A DNA stretch of 64,000 nucleotides from Maribacter sp. 1_MG-2023 (GTDB lineage: Bacteria; Bacteroidota; Bacteroidia; Flavobacteriales; Flavobacteriaceae), in assembly GCF_030547005.1 (NCBI RefSeq), contig NZ_JAUOPN010000006.1:124001-188000 (forward strand), given 5' to 3'. Shown in pieces: positions 55,242-64,000 of this stretch. Position 1 is the first letter of the stretch; the number at the start of each line of letters is the position of its first letter. The notes beneath the pieces are model-generated. The model was not told the origin of the DNA, did no database searches, and saw only the letters and a list, made by a program, of their open reading frames with translations. Made by a program: the position numbers and the translations under genes.

Positions 55242-57650
55242 TTAATGAAAACAACTCATCCCTATTGGTGAACCATCAGGAATCTTTGGTGAAGGTATCA
55301 CTTTGAATAATTCTGGATGCTCACTAAATGTTTTTATTCTTTTCACCATTTCTGCACTAATTGCATTTGAACCTGAATCCTTATTAAATTGAGTACGCAA
55401 CTCTTTTAATTTTTGAGATGCTATAGCATTTACTTGTGGATGCACATTTGTATGACCCGCCAAATTCATAATATGAAATAACACTCTAAAATTAATGGTG
55501 GTCTGAGCTTCGCTCAAATAAGCATCTTTCTGCTTCTTATTAATAGTCGCTGCAATCAATTTATTTAAAACCTCATCTAAACCAACATTACCTGTAGCAA
55601 TTGCTTTTTGCTGAATTAGTCTTGATGCTTTCTCTGGATGTAATAAAAAAGTCAATGTCATATCTGATGCAGTTTCAACAGCTGACAATGGATCAAAAGA
55701 AACACCCGTTTTTCCATTAATAGATTCTCTTGTTCTTGGCGTACCAAAGGCACGTGGTGGAAACAAGCTTAACTTATCTTTAGGTATCGCGATCTCACTA
55801 GCATCTAAAGTTTTTAAAACTACTTTTAATGCTTGCTCTTGTATTGCTTTATCTGCAATAGCAACAACTTCTTGTCCGTCACCTTTTATAGCATAGTTAT
55901 ATTCTAATCCTCCTATAATTTTTGCTACACCTTCCGTTTGGTATCTATGAAAAAAATATAACGGCACAAATACATCTTCTAAAACTGAATATGGAGTACC
56001 ATCTTGAATATTATCCGCAGAAAAATTAGCTATAGCCACTTTTCGTAGCTTCAACATATCATCTAATTCTTTACTAACATCAGGTCCATTATCCCATAAA
56101 TGAGCTAATACATGGGCACTACCTTGTGGTCGTGCATCTTGATCGGTAATATAACGGAGTCCGTCTGCCTTGGCTTTATCTAAAATTTTGTTTAGACCAT
56201 CTTTTTCATTTTCACCTTCAATAAAGTTCTGATACGAATAAGCTACTGTTACCTTATCCCAATCACCTATTCCAACTTCATAGGCATTTGCAAAATCAAC
56301 TTTACCATCAATTAGTGAAAACTGCGGATGCGGATAATCCATAACAGATGCCTTGTTAGTTGTACTTGCTGCATAGTTATGCGCAAAACCCAATGTATGT
56401 CCTATTTCATGAGCTGACAGCTGACGAATACGCGCAATTGCCATTTCTAACATTGGCTGGTAGTTATCATCTCTTTCAGCAAAAGGTTTGTTCATTAATG
56501 CTTGGGCAATTAAGAAATCTTGACGTATTCTCAAACTTCCTAAACTTACATGCCCTTTCATAATTTCGCCAGTTCTTGGATCTGTAATGCTACTTCCATA
56601 ACTCCAACCTCTTGTAGAGCGGTGCACCCATTGAATTACATTGTAACGCACATCTAAGGGGTCTGCATCATCTGGCAACATTTTTAACTGAAAGGCATCT
56701 TTATAGCCTATTGCCTCAAAAGCTTGGTTCCACCAACGACCACCTTCTAAAAGAGCAGAACGTACAGGTTCTGGCGTACCATTATCTAAATAATAAATAA
56801 TTGGTTCAACCGCTTCACTAACTGCTGCCGTAGGATCTTTTTTCTCTAATCGATGTCTTCTTATAAATTGCTTTAAAATATTTGACTCAACAGGAGTCGC
56901 ATAATCATAATAATTAAAAGGAGAAGAACCTGATCTAGGGTCAAATACACGTTTTTCATATTTATCATCTGGCAACTCGATAAAAGAATGGTGTTCTGCA
57001 ACGGTAACCAAATTAGCATTCGGCGCAACACTTCTAATATATCTTCCTTTTGCTTGTCCTTTAAAAGTCATGGTAACATCAAACTCTACATTTTTTGGAA
57101 ATGCTTTGGTCCTATCCAAAGCAAATGCACTTTTAGATTTATCTAAGCTATAAGAACCCTGTTCTGTTCTTTTTAAACGGTTAGAAACACCGTGAGCATC
57201 TTGCATTAAAAAATCGGTAATATCAATAACATATGTACCACCCTTCTCCTCTACAATAGGAAAACCGAATAAAACTGATTTTGCAAAAGCCTGCTCAACA
57301 GATTTGCGCTCTAATTCATTATCGGTAATCGCCCTATATTTCATATTTGGCTGAACCAACAATAGCTTGTTCCCAGCTTTCTTAAAAAATACTACTTGCT
57401 CATCTCCTAATTGACCTCGATCTAAACCAATGTCATTGCTGCCAATTCCACTACTTAAAGAGTAGACATATAAAAACTCTTCATTTAAATTGTCAACCTC
57501 TAAAAAGATTTTATCAGTATCACCATCGTAATAAAAATCATAAAGCCCCTCGTACTTAGTAAAGTTCTTCTTTTGATCACTAAACTGTGCAGATAACATA
57601 TTAACAGATAGTAATACCAGCCCAACCAGAAGTGCGTAATTCTTTCTCAT
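55242..57650 (-). CDS. Secreted zinc-dependent metalloprotease (Bacteroidota type)
   Basis: 802 residues. The signal peptide ends near LSAQF. The zinc site is the long form HEIGHTLGFAH (His414, Glu415, His418, His424), with a DUF5117-like N-terminal region (FLMQDAHGVSNRLKRTEQGS) and a DUF5118-like domain. The M10-like HExxHxxGxxH places it with the metzincins. Periplasmic or outer-membrane protein of unknown substrate, probably important since it is widely kept in the phylum. Confidence 0.88.
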   Translation of the reverse strand: MRKNYALLVGLVLLSVNMLSAQFSDQKKNFTKYEGLYDFYYDGDTDKIFLEVDNLNEEFLYVYSLSSGIGSNDIGLDRGQLGDEQVVFFKKAGNKLLLVQPNMKYRAITDNELERKSVEQAFAKSVLFGFPIVEEKGGTYVIDITDFLMQDAHGVSNRLKRTEQGSYSLDKSKSAFALDRTKAFPKNVEFDVTMTFKGQAKGRYIRSVAPNANLVTVAEHHSFIELPDDKYEKRVFDPRSGSSPFNYYDYATPVESNILKQFIRRHRLEKKDPTAAVSEAVEPIIYYLDNGTPEPVRSALLEGGRWWNQAFEAIGYKDAFQLKMLPDDADPLDVRYNVIQWVHRSTRGWSYGSSITDPRTGEIMKGHVSLGSLRIRQDFLIAQALMNKPFAERDDNYQPMLEMAIARIRQLSAHEIGHTLGFAHNYAASTTNKASVMDYPHPQFSLIDGKVDFANAYEVGIGDWDKVTVAYSYQNFIEGENEKDGLNKILDKAKADGLRYITDQDARPQGSAHVLAHLWDNGPDVSKELDDMLKLRKVAIANFSADNIQDGTPYSVLEDVFVPLYFFHRYQTEGVAKIIGGLEYNYAIKGDGQEVVAIADKAIQEQALKVVLKTLDASEIAIPKDKLSLFPPRAFGTPRTRESINGKTGVSFDPLSAVETASDMTLTFLLHPEKASRLIQQKAIATGNVGLDEVLNKLIAATINKKQKDAYLSEAQTTINFRVLFHIMNLAGHTNVHPQVNAIASQKLKELRTQFNKDSGSNAISAEMVKRIKTFSEHPELFKVIPSPKIPDGSPIGMSCFH

Positions 57651-57844
57651 TTTCTATAAGTTTTGCTTAAAAGTATAGAAAAACTAATGAATGTAAAACA
57701 GCTGTGGCTAACTAAATTATAAATACTATACTTGTTAAAAAAGCTATCGAATAATTACAGAATAAAGAAAAATGCTATCGATTATTATAAAAATGTCATT
57801 TGTTTATTGCTTTTTATCATGTACCTTTTAACAAAAGAAAATAT

Positions 57845-59308
57845 ATGACCAACATTGAAAATCAAATTTTTTCTTCTTACCAAAGAAATCCAGATTTATA
57901 TGATGAAATCTATGATAAGAATGGAAAAATTAAGGAGGTATACCAAAAACTATTCAACCTTTATGGCGAACATTCAATTATTGATTATGTATCATTAAAC
58001 AATAAAGCCAAATCTTCTTTTTTCAATCAAGGAATCACTTTTCAGGTATACGGTGACAATAACGTACAAGAGAAGATTTTTCCCTTCGACTTATTTCCTC
58101 GAATAATAGCCCCCGTCGAATGGGATATTATAGAGCGTGGATCTATACAACGAAGTAAAGCTTTGAATTTATTTCTATGGGATATTTATCATGACAAGAA
58201 AATTCTAAAAGATAAAGTCGTTCCTATAGACCTTATAACATCTTCTGCGAATTACTTGGATCAAATGAACGGTGTAAATCCACCGGGCGGAATATACAAT
58301 CACATTTCAGGTACAGATGTTATTAAACATAACGACGGTAAATATTATGTTCTTGAAGATAATATAAGGTGCCCCTCTGGCGTAAGCTATGTTATATGTA
58401 ACCGAACAGCACTTAAAAAAGCCCTGTTTGGAGTATTCAATCACTACCAAACACATACAGTTACCAATTACGCAGAAAACCTTTTAGAACTTTTAGAATC
58501 AGCTAAACCTAAAGGGGTAGATATACCTAATGTAGTTGTCATTACCCCTGGCATGTATAATTCGGCATTTTATGAGCATTCATACTTAGCTAAAACAATG
58601 GGTGTAGAATTAGTAGAAGGTCGCGATCTTTTTGTGGAAAACGATTTTGTATATATGAAAACTATCAAAGGACCAGAAAGAGTCGATGTTATATACCGCA
58701 GAATAGATGATCAATTTATTGACCCCTTAGAATTTAACCCAGATTCTGTACTTGGTGTACCAGGCTTGTTCGCCGCTTATAAAAAAGGTAATGTCACTTT
58801 AGCAAATGCTCCAGGTACAGGTGTGGCAGATGACAAAGCAGTGTACACGTATATGCCACAGATCATAAAGTACTATTTAGACGAAGAACCTATATTAAAT
58901 AATGTACACACCTACCATTGTAGCAGACCCGATGAATTAAAATATGTTCTTGAACATATTCATGAACTTGTTATTAAACCAGTAGATGAAGCTGGCGGCT
59001 ATGGTATTTCAATAGGAAACAAGCTTACCAAAGCAGAAATAGAAAAGGTTAAAGCTGAAGTTAAAGCTAGCCCTAGAAAATATGTTGCTCAACCTATTAT
59101 GTCATTATCTGTTCACCCAACCTATATAGACGACACAGAATCTTTTGAACAACGACACGTAGATTTAAGAACGTTTACTGTTCTTGGAAAGGATAAGGAA
59201 TTTGTTTTAAAAGGAGGATTAACCCGTGTTGCCTTAAAAAGAGGCAATTTAATTGTAAACTCATCTCAAGGTGGCGGATCTAAAGATACTTGGGTACTAA
59301 AAAAATAA
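57845..59308 (+). CDS. Circularly permuted type 2 ATP-grasp protein
   Basis: About 487 residues from ATG 57845; a TTG at 57800 adds 15 unlikely residues. The family motifs are seen in order: FDLFPRIIAPVEWDIIERGS, NPPGGIYNHISGTDVIKHND, VLEDNIRCPSGVSYV, and the ATP-binding ELVIKPVDEAGGYGISIGNK. These enzymes are predicted to form peptide-like bonds. The alpha-E and transglutaminase genes follow 9 and 28 bp downstream, the classic trio. The product is unknown. Confidence 0.9.
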   Translation: MTNIENQIFSSYQRNPDLYDEIYDKNGKIKEVYQKLFNLYGEHSIIDYVSLNNKAKSSFFNQGITFQVYGDNNVQEKIFPFDLFPRIIAPVEWDIIERGSIQRSKALNLFLWDIYHDKKILKDKVVPIDLITSSANYLDQMNGVNPPGGIYNHISGTDVIKHNDGKYYVLEDNIRCPSGVSYVICNRTALKKALFGVFNHYQTHTVTNYAENLLELLESAKPKGVDIPNVVVITPGMYNSAFYEHSYLAKTMGVELVEGRDLFVENDFVYMKTIKGPERVDVIYRRIDDQFIDPLEFNPDSVLGVPGLFAAYKKGNVTLANAPGTGVADDKAVYTYMPQIIKYYLDEEPILNNVHTYHCSRPDELKYVLEHIHELVIKPVDEAGGYGISIGNKLTKAEIEKVKAEVKASPRKYVAQPIMSLSVHPTYIDDTESFEQRHVDLRTFTVLGKDKEFVLKGGLTRVALKRGNLIVNSSQGGGSKDTWVLKK

Positions 59309-59317
59309 AGAAACTAT

Positions 59318-60265
59318 ATGTTAGCAAGAGTAGCCAATAACTTATTTTGGATGGGACGTTATATTGAACGTTCAGAACACGTAGCAAGATATTTAAATGT
59401 AAATTATTTTTCATCGTTAGATGCACCAAATCTAAAATCTCAAGACAGGCAGTTTGTATTACGCTCTATGTTATTCATGGTAGGTGACCCTGAAAAGGAT
59501 GCAGAAAAATTTTTAAAAGAAGAAGATGTACTTTATAAAATTGGGCTTGACCCAACGTATGGCGCCTCTATAATAAATAATATAAAGTTTGCTAGAGAAA
59601 ACGCCAATAGTGCTCGAGATTTAATTTCTACAGAGCTATATGAGGCCATCAACAAATTTTATCATTTTGTAATAAACTACCCAAAAGAGATATTTGTTAA
59701 AAACGGACTACATGATTTTACAACACATGTAGCAGAAATGACAGATATATTAAGAGGTAAAATAAGAGGAACACTTTTACATGATGCCACGTATGCTGTT
59801 ATTTCAATGGGGATAAACATCGAAAGAGCTACTCAAATAACTAGAATGATCAATGCAAAATATAACGATGCATTACTTTCTCAAGATGGTGAAAACGATA
59901 GATTCAGCAAAAGTTTTGAATGGACCACTTTATTAAAATGTGCAGAGTCTTATGATATGATGCGCAGGTTCTATAAAAAGACCCCAACAAGCATCTCTAC
60001 ATTAGAGTTTTTAATTTTAAATCCTAATTGCCCTAGGTCTGTAATGAACTCTTTAAACCAGGTTAATCAGCATGTAAAGATGCTTAACCCCGAAAAGCGA
60101 TATAATAAAGATTCAACTGCTTTTTTAATTGGCAGAGTCAGGTCTGAATATGAGTTTAAATACATTGAAGAAATAGACAAGGATATTAAATCATTTATAG
60201 AGAATATTCTTAAAAGTCTTGTGGACATTAGTGACAAGGTAGATGAGGAATTTTTTAGCTATTAG
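59318..60265 (+). CDS. Alpha-E domain protein (DUF403)
   Basis: 315 residues, all-helical, opening with MLARVANNLFWMGRYIERSE (20 residues), the family hallmark, and containing RENANSARDLISTELYEAIN. No known enzyme activity. It forms a fixed pair with the ATP-grasp protein and starts 9 bp after it. Confidence 0.9.
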   Translation: MLARVANNLFWMGRYIERSEHVARYLNVNYFSSLDAPNLKSQDRQFVLRSMLFMVGDPEKDAEKFLKEEDVLYKIGLDPTYGASIINNIKFARENANSARDLISTELYEAINKFYHFVINYPKEIFVKNGLHDFTTHVAEMTDILRGKIRGTLLHDATYAVISMGINIERATQITRMINAKYNDALLSQDGENDRFSKSFEWTTLLKCAESYDMMRRFYKKTPTSISTLEFLILNPNCPRSVMNSLNQVNQHVKMLNPEKRYNKDSTAFLIGRVRSEYEFKYIEEIDKDIKSFIENILKSLVDISDKVDEEFFSY

Positions 60266-60293
60266 ACGGGTTAAATAAGGTATATTTGTTCTT

Positions 60294-61145
60294 ATGCCGA
60301 GAGAATTTGAGATTACTTATAATGCAGAGAATATTTATGATGATTGGGTGCATGATGCGCATTGGCAATTTTTAATAATTCCGGTAGAAAACGAAAGTCA
60401 ATACGAGGTTGAGTTTGAGTTCGAAAACTCCTTATATGCGCATACTGAAGAATCTATAAACGGATATGGTTTTAAAACCCTTCGCATACATCCAAAGAAA
60501 AAATTTAAGAAAATAACTTTTGAAGCTAAATTCAAGTTTAAAAAGGAAGAAGTTGACCCGTACAATTTTAATATAAATCCGGATATTTCAACAGCCTATA
60601 ACGAACTGCAAAGTTTAGATTTTAAAATAACCCATGAACGATATTTAAGGTTCACTTCGTATACAACGTTAGATAGCGCACAACAGCAACTATTTAAATT
60701 CAATACTTCAATTTCTATTTTCGATAATCTTGAAGCATTAAATCATTGGATTTTTGAATATATTAAGTTCACCACCGGTGTAACTGAAGTAGGCACGCTG
60801 CTAAAAGATGTCATTTCTAAGAAAAAAGGAGTTTGTCAAGATTTTGCTCATTTATTCTCTGCACTGGCGCGAATTAACGGCGTACCAACCAGATATGTTT
60901 CTGGATATCTTGATCAAGAAAGCGGCTATATGGGCGATTCTCAAATGCACGCATGGACAGAAGCATTTGTACCAGAAATTGGATGGAAAGGTTTTGACCC
61001 TACAAACAATATTTTAGCCAATACAAACCATATAAAAGTTTGTCATGGCAAAGACTACAATGATTGCTCACCTTTAAAAGGCATAATCCACTCGCATGGC
61101 AAGCATAAGACAGCACATTCAGTAACTGTAGAAAGCCATCAATAG
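60294..61145 (+). CDS. Transglutaminase-like cysteine protease/ligase
   Basis: 283 residues. The N-terminal beta domain is followed by a transglutaminase core with Cys181 in KKGVCQDFAHLF, His219 in QMHAWTEAF and Asp235 in GFDPTNN, a full papain-type triad. In this operon type it is predicted to process or crosslink the peptide made by the ATP-grasp partner. No signal peptide. A TATATTTG near 60281 could also start a transcript here. Confidence 0.9.
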   Translation: MPREFEITYNAENIYDDWVHDAHWQFLIIPVENESQYEVEFEFENSLYAHTEESINGYGFKTLRIHPKKKFKKITFEAKFKFKKEEVDPYNFNINPDISTAYNELQSLDFKITHERYLRFTSYTTLDSAQQQLFKFNTSISIFDNLEALNHWIFEYIKFTTGVTEVGTLLKDVISKKKGVCQDFAHLFSALARINGVPTRYVSGYLDQESGYMGDSQMHAWTEAFVPEIGWKGFDPTNNILANTNHIKVCHGKDYNDCSPLKGIIHSHGKHKTAHSVTVESHQ

Positions 61146-61209
61146 GTAATTTAAAAATATCTTCCATCCTTATTTAAAAGAGTATTATTTTTACCCAAAA
61201 TAGAATTGT

Positions 61210-62311
61210 ATGAATATTAGTATGGACCATTACAAAGGTCTTATAGATCGCCTTGGTGCGTTAAGGAGGTATCTTTGACATTGATGCCAAATTAATAGAA
61301 ATAGAGAACGAGCAAGAGAAAACCTTAGCACCTGATTTTTGGAACAATCCTCAAGAAGCACAGGCACATATGAAATTTATCCAATCTAAAAAACAATGGG
61401 TAGACGATTATAACGCGGCAGAACTTTTGATTGCAGATTTAGAAGTACTCATTGAATTTCAACAAGAAGGAGAAGTTACAGAAGCTGAAGTTGAAAGCCA
61501 ATACGAAAAGGCTTTGAACACCCTAGAGAAGATGGAATTCAAGAATATGCTTTCTGAAGAAGGTGATGAATTACCAGCCGTACTTCAAATTACCGCAGGA
61601 GCAGGTGGTACTGAAAGCTGCGATTGGGCAGCTATGCTTATGCGCATGTACATGATGTGGGCAGAAAAGAACGGTTATAAGATCAAAGAACTCAACTACC
61701 AAGAAGGTGATGTTGCCGGTATTAAAACGGTTACATTAGAAATTGACGGTGAATATGCCTTTGGATGGTTAAAAGGTGAAAACGGCGTACATAGATTAGT
61801 ACGAATTTCTCCGTTTGATAGTAATGCCAAAAGGCACACATCTTTTGCATCGGTATACGTTTACCCACTTGTAGATGATAGTATAGAGGTAGATGTAAAT
61901 CCTGCTGACATAACTATTACCACCGCTAGATCTAGCGGTGCTGGTGGACAGAATGTAAACAAGGTGGAAACCAAAGTGCAATTAACCCACCACCCTACAG
62001 GTATTCAGATTTCTTGTTCAGATAGTAGAAGTCAACATGACAATAGAGCTACGGCAATGAAAATGCTAAAGTCGCAATTGTATGAGATAGAACTGCGTAA
62101 GAAAATGGAAGCACGACAAGAAATTGAGTCTTCTAAAATGAAAATTGAATGGGGCTCACAGATTAGAAACTATGTAATGCATCCTTATAAATTAGTAAAA
62201 GATGTAAGAACAGGTGAAGAAACCGGTAATGTCGATAATGTAATGAACGGCGATATTGACCAGTTCCTTAAAGCCTTTCTAATGATGATGGGACAAAGAG
62301 ATGAAGAATAA
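61210..62311 (+). CDS. prfB: Peptide chain release factor 2, with programmed +1 frameshift
   Basis: The ATG at 61210 gives 22 residues ([20 protein letters not shown], then YL) to an in-frame TGA at 61276. Shifting +1 continues as [20 protein letters not shown] through the end at 62311, 366 residues in all. The catalytic GGQ lies in [13 protein letters not shown] and the stop-codon reading region holds a SPFDS motif where RF2 has SPF. It ends translation at UGA and UAA, and the frameshift makes its own level self-correcting. Confidence 0.95.
61264..61279 (+). promoter_or_regulatory. prfB recoding site (AGGAGGTATCTTTGAC)
   Basis: An internal AGGAGG lies 3 bases before the slippery CTT TGA C. 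tRNA-Leu slips from CTT to TTT and reads GAC next. It matches the known site of other bacterial prfB genes. Confidence 0.95.
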
Positions 62312-62373
62312 CATAGAGTATCCCAATTCATTTATTTTATGAATTGGGATTTCTAGTATTAAAATTAAATAGT

Positions 62374-62718
62374 ATGATTAAAATATATCATAATTCTAGA
62401 TGTAGTAAATCTAGAGAAGGACTTAAAGTACTTGAAGATTCTGGCAAGAAATTTGAAGTAGTAAAATATTTAGAAGATATACCAACAAAAGAAGAACTAA
62501 GAAATGTTATTAGTTGCTTAGATATTAAGCCTATAAATCTAGTTAGAAAATCTGAAGCAATTTGGAAAGAGAATTTTAAAAACCTATCCTTATCAGATGA
62601 AGAATTAATAGACGCTATGATAACATATCCTAAATTAATAGAACGGCCAATTGTAATAAAAGGCAATAGAGCTGTTATTGGCAGACCAGCATCGAACATT
62701 GATGCATTGCTAAAATAG
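62374..62718 (+). CDS. ArsC/Spx-like arsenate reductase (glutaredoxin-coupled type)
   Basis: 114 residues from ATG 62374; a TTG at 62344 adds a non-family extension. The active site is YHNSRCSKSREGL with Cys10, and RPIVIKGNRAVIGRP is the conserved arsenate-binding stretch with Arg residues. It reduces arsenate to arsenite with glutaredoxin, or acts as an Spx/YffB-like redox protein. No arsenite pump gene is in the window, so a resistance role is unproven. Confidence 0.88.
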   Translation: MIKIYHNSRCSKSREGLKVLEDSGKKFEVVKYLEDIPTKEELRNVISCLDIKPINLVRKSEAIWKENFKNLSLSDEELIDAMITYPKLIERPIVIKGNRAVIGRPASNIDALLK

Positions 62719-62805
62719 AATTCACTATAATTGCTTAGAGAATTTTCTTAACAAAGTATTAACCATTTTCAGTTAAACCATAGTATAACTTTATAATCTA
62801 ATCAT

Positions 62806-63321
62806 ATGAAAAACGTAATAAAATGTAGCAATCTAAAAGTATTAGCATTGCTATTAATTCTATTAGGAAGTTCTGAAATTTACGCACAATACGGTTATGG
62901 CAATAACGGTTATGGATCACGTGGCGGCTATGGTTATGGTAACCAAAGAAGTTCAATACCTCAGGCACAAACACCTGCTGAACCACCAAAACCTAAAACT
63001 GCCGAAGAATTAGTAGATGATGAAATGCCAAGAATTTCTGAAGCGCTTGCATTAAATGAATTTGAACAGGCTGTATTAAGTTCTGTTTTAAAGAAATATG
63101 TACAAGAGCGTATAGAAGCTCAAATATTAAAGCTACCGCCAGAAAAAATGGCTGAGGTATATGAGAATATTACTAAAAGGCAAGACGAAGAATTAAAAGC
63201 AGGTTTGCCATTAGAAAAGTATGAAGCTTTTGTTGCACTACAAAAAGATGGTGTTTCAAAAACTATCAAGAAGAATAAAAAGAAGAAAAAAGACAAACGA
63301 AAAAAATCTAAAACCGACTAA
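62806..63321 (+). CDS. Secreted Gly/Tyr-rich protein with basic tail
   Basis: 171 residues. The signal peptide ends near EIYAQ. A short YGYGNNGYGSRGGYGYGNQR region (29-48) is followed by a Pro-rich linker, a helical domain (DEMPRISEALALNEFEQAVL), and a Lys-rich end KKNKKKKKDKRKKSK. No family recognised. Its stop (63319-63321) is followed directly by the ATG of the receptor gene at 63322, so the two are cotranscribed and may act together. Confidence 0.7.
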   Translation: MKNVIKCSNLKVLALLLILLGSSEIYAQYGYGNNGYGSRGGYGYGNQRSSIPQAQTPAEPPKPKTAEELVDDEMPRISEALALNEFEQAVLSSVLKKYVQERIEAQILKLPPEKMAEVYENITKRQDEELKAGLPLEKYEAFVALQKDGVSKTIKKNKKKKKDKRKKSKTD

Positions 63322-64000
63322 ATGAAACAACTTTTCCCTTTACTCCTACTCCTAGCACTATCATTCAATTACACATATAGTCAAAGACCGGGGGGAGACC
63401 GGGAAAGAGGTCCAATAGTTATTACAGGTAAGGTTGTAGACAAAGATGACAACCTACCTTTAGAATATGCTACACTAGTACTACAAAGTGTAAATAACCC
63501 AGATAAAATTACTGGCGGAATAACAGATATTGATGGAAACTTCAAGGTAGAAACTACGCCTGGAAAGTATAATGTTTCCATCGAATATATTTCATACAAA
63601 ACGTATAAATTACCTAACCAAACATTAACAGCCTCAAAAGATTTAGGTACTGTTAAATTGGCTTTAGATGTCGCTCAACTAGAAGCTGTTGAGGTCGTGG
63701 GCGAAAAAACCACCGTAGAGGTTCGTTTAGACAAAAAGATTTACAATATTGGTAAAGACCTAACCAATAGTGGCGCTACCATTACCGACGCACTAAACAA
63801 TGTACCATCTGTTGATGTTGATGTTGAAGGTGCTATTAGTTTACGAGGCAATGCAAATGTTAGAATATTAATAAACGGAAAGCCGTCTGCCCTTGCTGGT
63901 TTTGGTTCTACCGATGCCTTAACACAACTACCTGCAGATGCCATTGAAAAGGTTGAGGTCATTACGAGTCCGTCTGCAAGATATGACGCCGAAGGTACCG
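63322..64000 (+). CDS. TonB-dependent-type outer-membrane receptor, N-terminal part (3' end outside window)
   Basis: 226 residues seen and still open at the window edge. The signal peptide ends near TYSQ. A carboxypeptidase-like regulatory domain follows (ITGKVVDKDDNLPLEYATLV ... GKYNVSIEYISYKTY), then the plug with DLTNSGATITDALNNVPSVD and LRGNANVRILINGKPSAL. This is the OmpR/CarboxypepD-type barrel common in Bacteroidota. Substrate unknown. Confidence 0.9.
   Translation, partial: MKQLFPLLLLLALSFNYTYSQRPGGDRERGPIVITGKVVDKDDNLPLEYATLVLQSVNNPDKITGGITDIDGNFKVETTPGKYNVSIEYISYKTYKLPNQTLTASKDLGTVKLALDVAQLEAVEVVGEKTTVEVRLDKKIYNIGKDLTNSGATITDALNNVPSVDVDVEGAISLRGNANVRILINGKPSALAGFGSTDALTQLPADAIEKVEVITSPSARYDAEGT

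Noticed and set aside
57800..57844. TTG start giving 15 more residues to the ATP-grasp protein
   Set aside because: The family normally starts near MTNIENQIF at 57845 and the extension is hydrophobic and unconserved.
1..64000. CRISPR array, rRNA operon, insertion sequence or prophage
   Set aside because: No spaced direct repeats, rRNA sequence, transposase or phage genes were recognised anywhere in the window.

Overview
The window is AT-rich chromosomal DNA from a marine-type member of the Flavobacteriaceae (Bacteroidota). The evidence is the gene families (TonB-dependent receptor with HmuY, BatA-like protein, DUF4834, YfhO, zinc-dependent metalloprotease, cysteate/capnine-type enzymes), barrel proteins ending in an aromatic residue, Bacteroidota-type TAnnTTTG promoter elements, few Shine-Dalgarno sites, and a prfB gene with a classical +1 recoding site. 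The closest genus cannot be fixed from the sequence alone.

Layout. 1-1570: end of a TonB-dependent receptor plus a HmuY-like lipoprotein (heme-type uptake). 1620-3480: an accessory island of small unrelated genes separated by long structured repeats. Each gene unit is bounded by its own exact 10-bp inverted repeat, the arrangement expected of integron-like cassettes. 3483-11028: acetyltransferase, two hydrolases, a membrane-anchored double-OsmC protein and a kinase-aminotransferase fusion. 11269-14344: a decay zone with three consecutive broken genes (sulfatase, YHYH-family lipoprotein, DUF1275 protein). 14455-18907: lipoprotein, membrane protein, HipA-like kinase/DUF3037 pair, M14-type hydrolase, adenosine/adenine deaminase. 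18894-20238: a GAF histidine kinase split by a 13-bp tandem duplication. 20561: tRNA-Ser(UGA).

20804-29516 is housekeeping and conserved flavobacterial genes, including a tight four-gene operon (BatA-like, metal-site-degenerate dihydroorotase homologue, Tic20-like, carboxylesterase). 29572-35271: a cysteine-free endonuclease III, a tandem duplication of an ECF sigma factor each followed by a previously easy-to-miss 47-residue protein, and uvrA. 35434-46592: a very basic secreted protein, a pseudouridine synthase, an AI-2E family transporter, and a leftward operon (DUF4834, YfhO, glycosyltransferase, flippase) for surface polysaccharide. 46661-49080: alpha-oxoamine synthase and CysK-like enzyme, a likely sulfonolipid (capnine) pair. 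49160-57650: peptidases, YbaB, thioredoxin-like, OmpA, YegP, threonine aldolase.

57845-61145: the circularly permuted ATP-grasp, alpha-E and transglutaminase operon, a peptide-ligation/processing module of unknown product. 61210-62311: prfB with its autoregulatory frameshift. The window ends in a small secreted Gly/Tyr-rich protein directly abutting a second TonB-dependent-type receptor.

The most unusual items are the cassette-like repeats at 1721-3440, the duplicated sigma/47-residue modules at 30250-32247, the possibly reversible 13-bp duplication at 19101-19126, and the three-gene decay zone.
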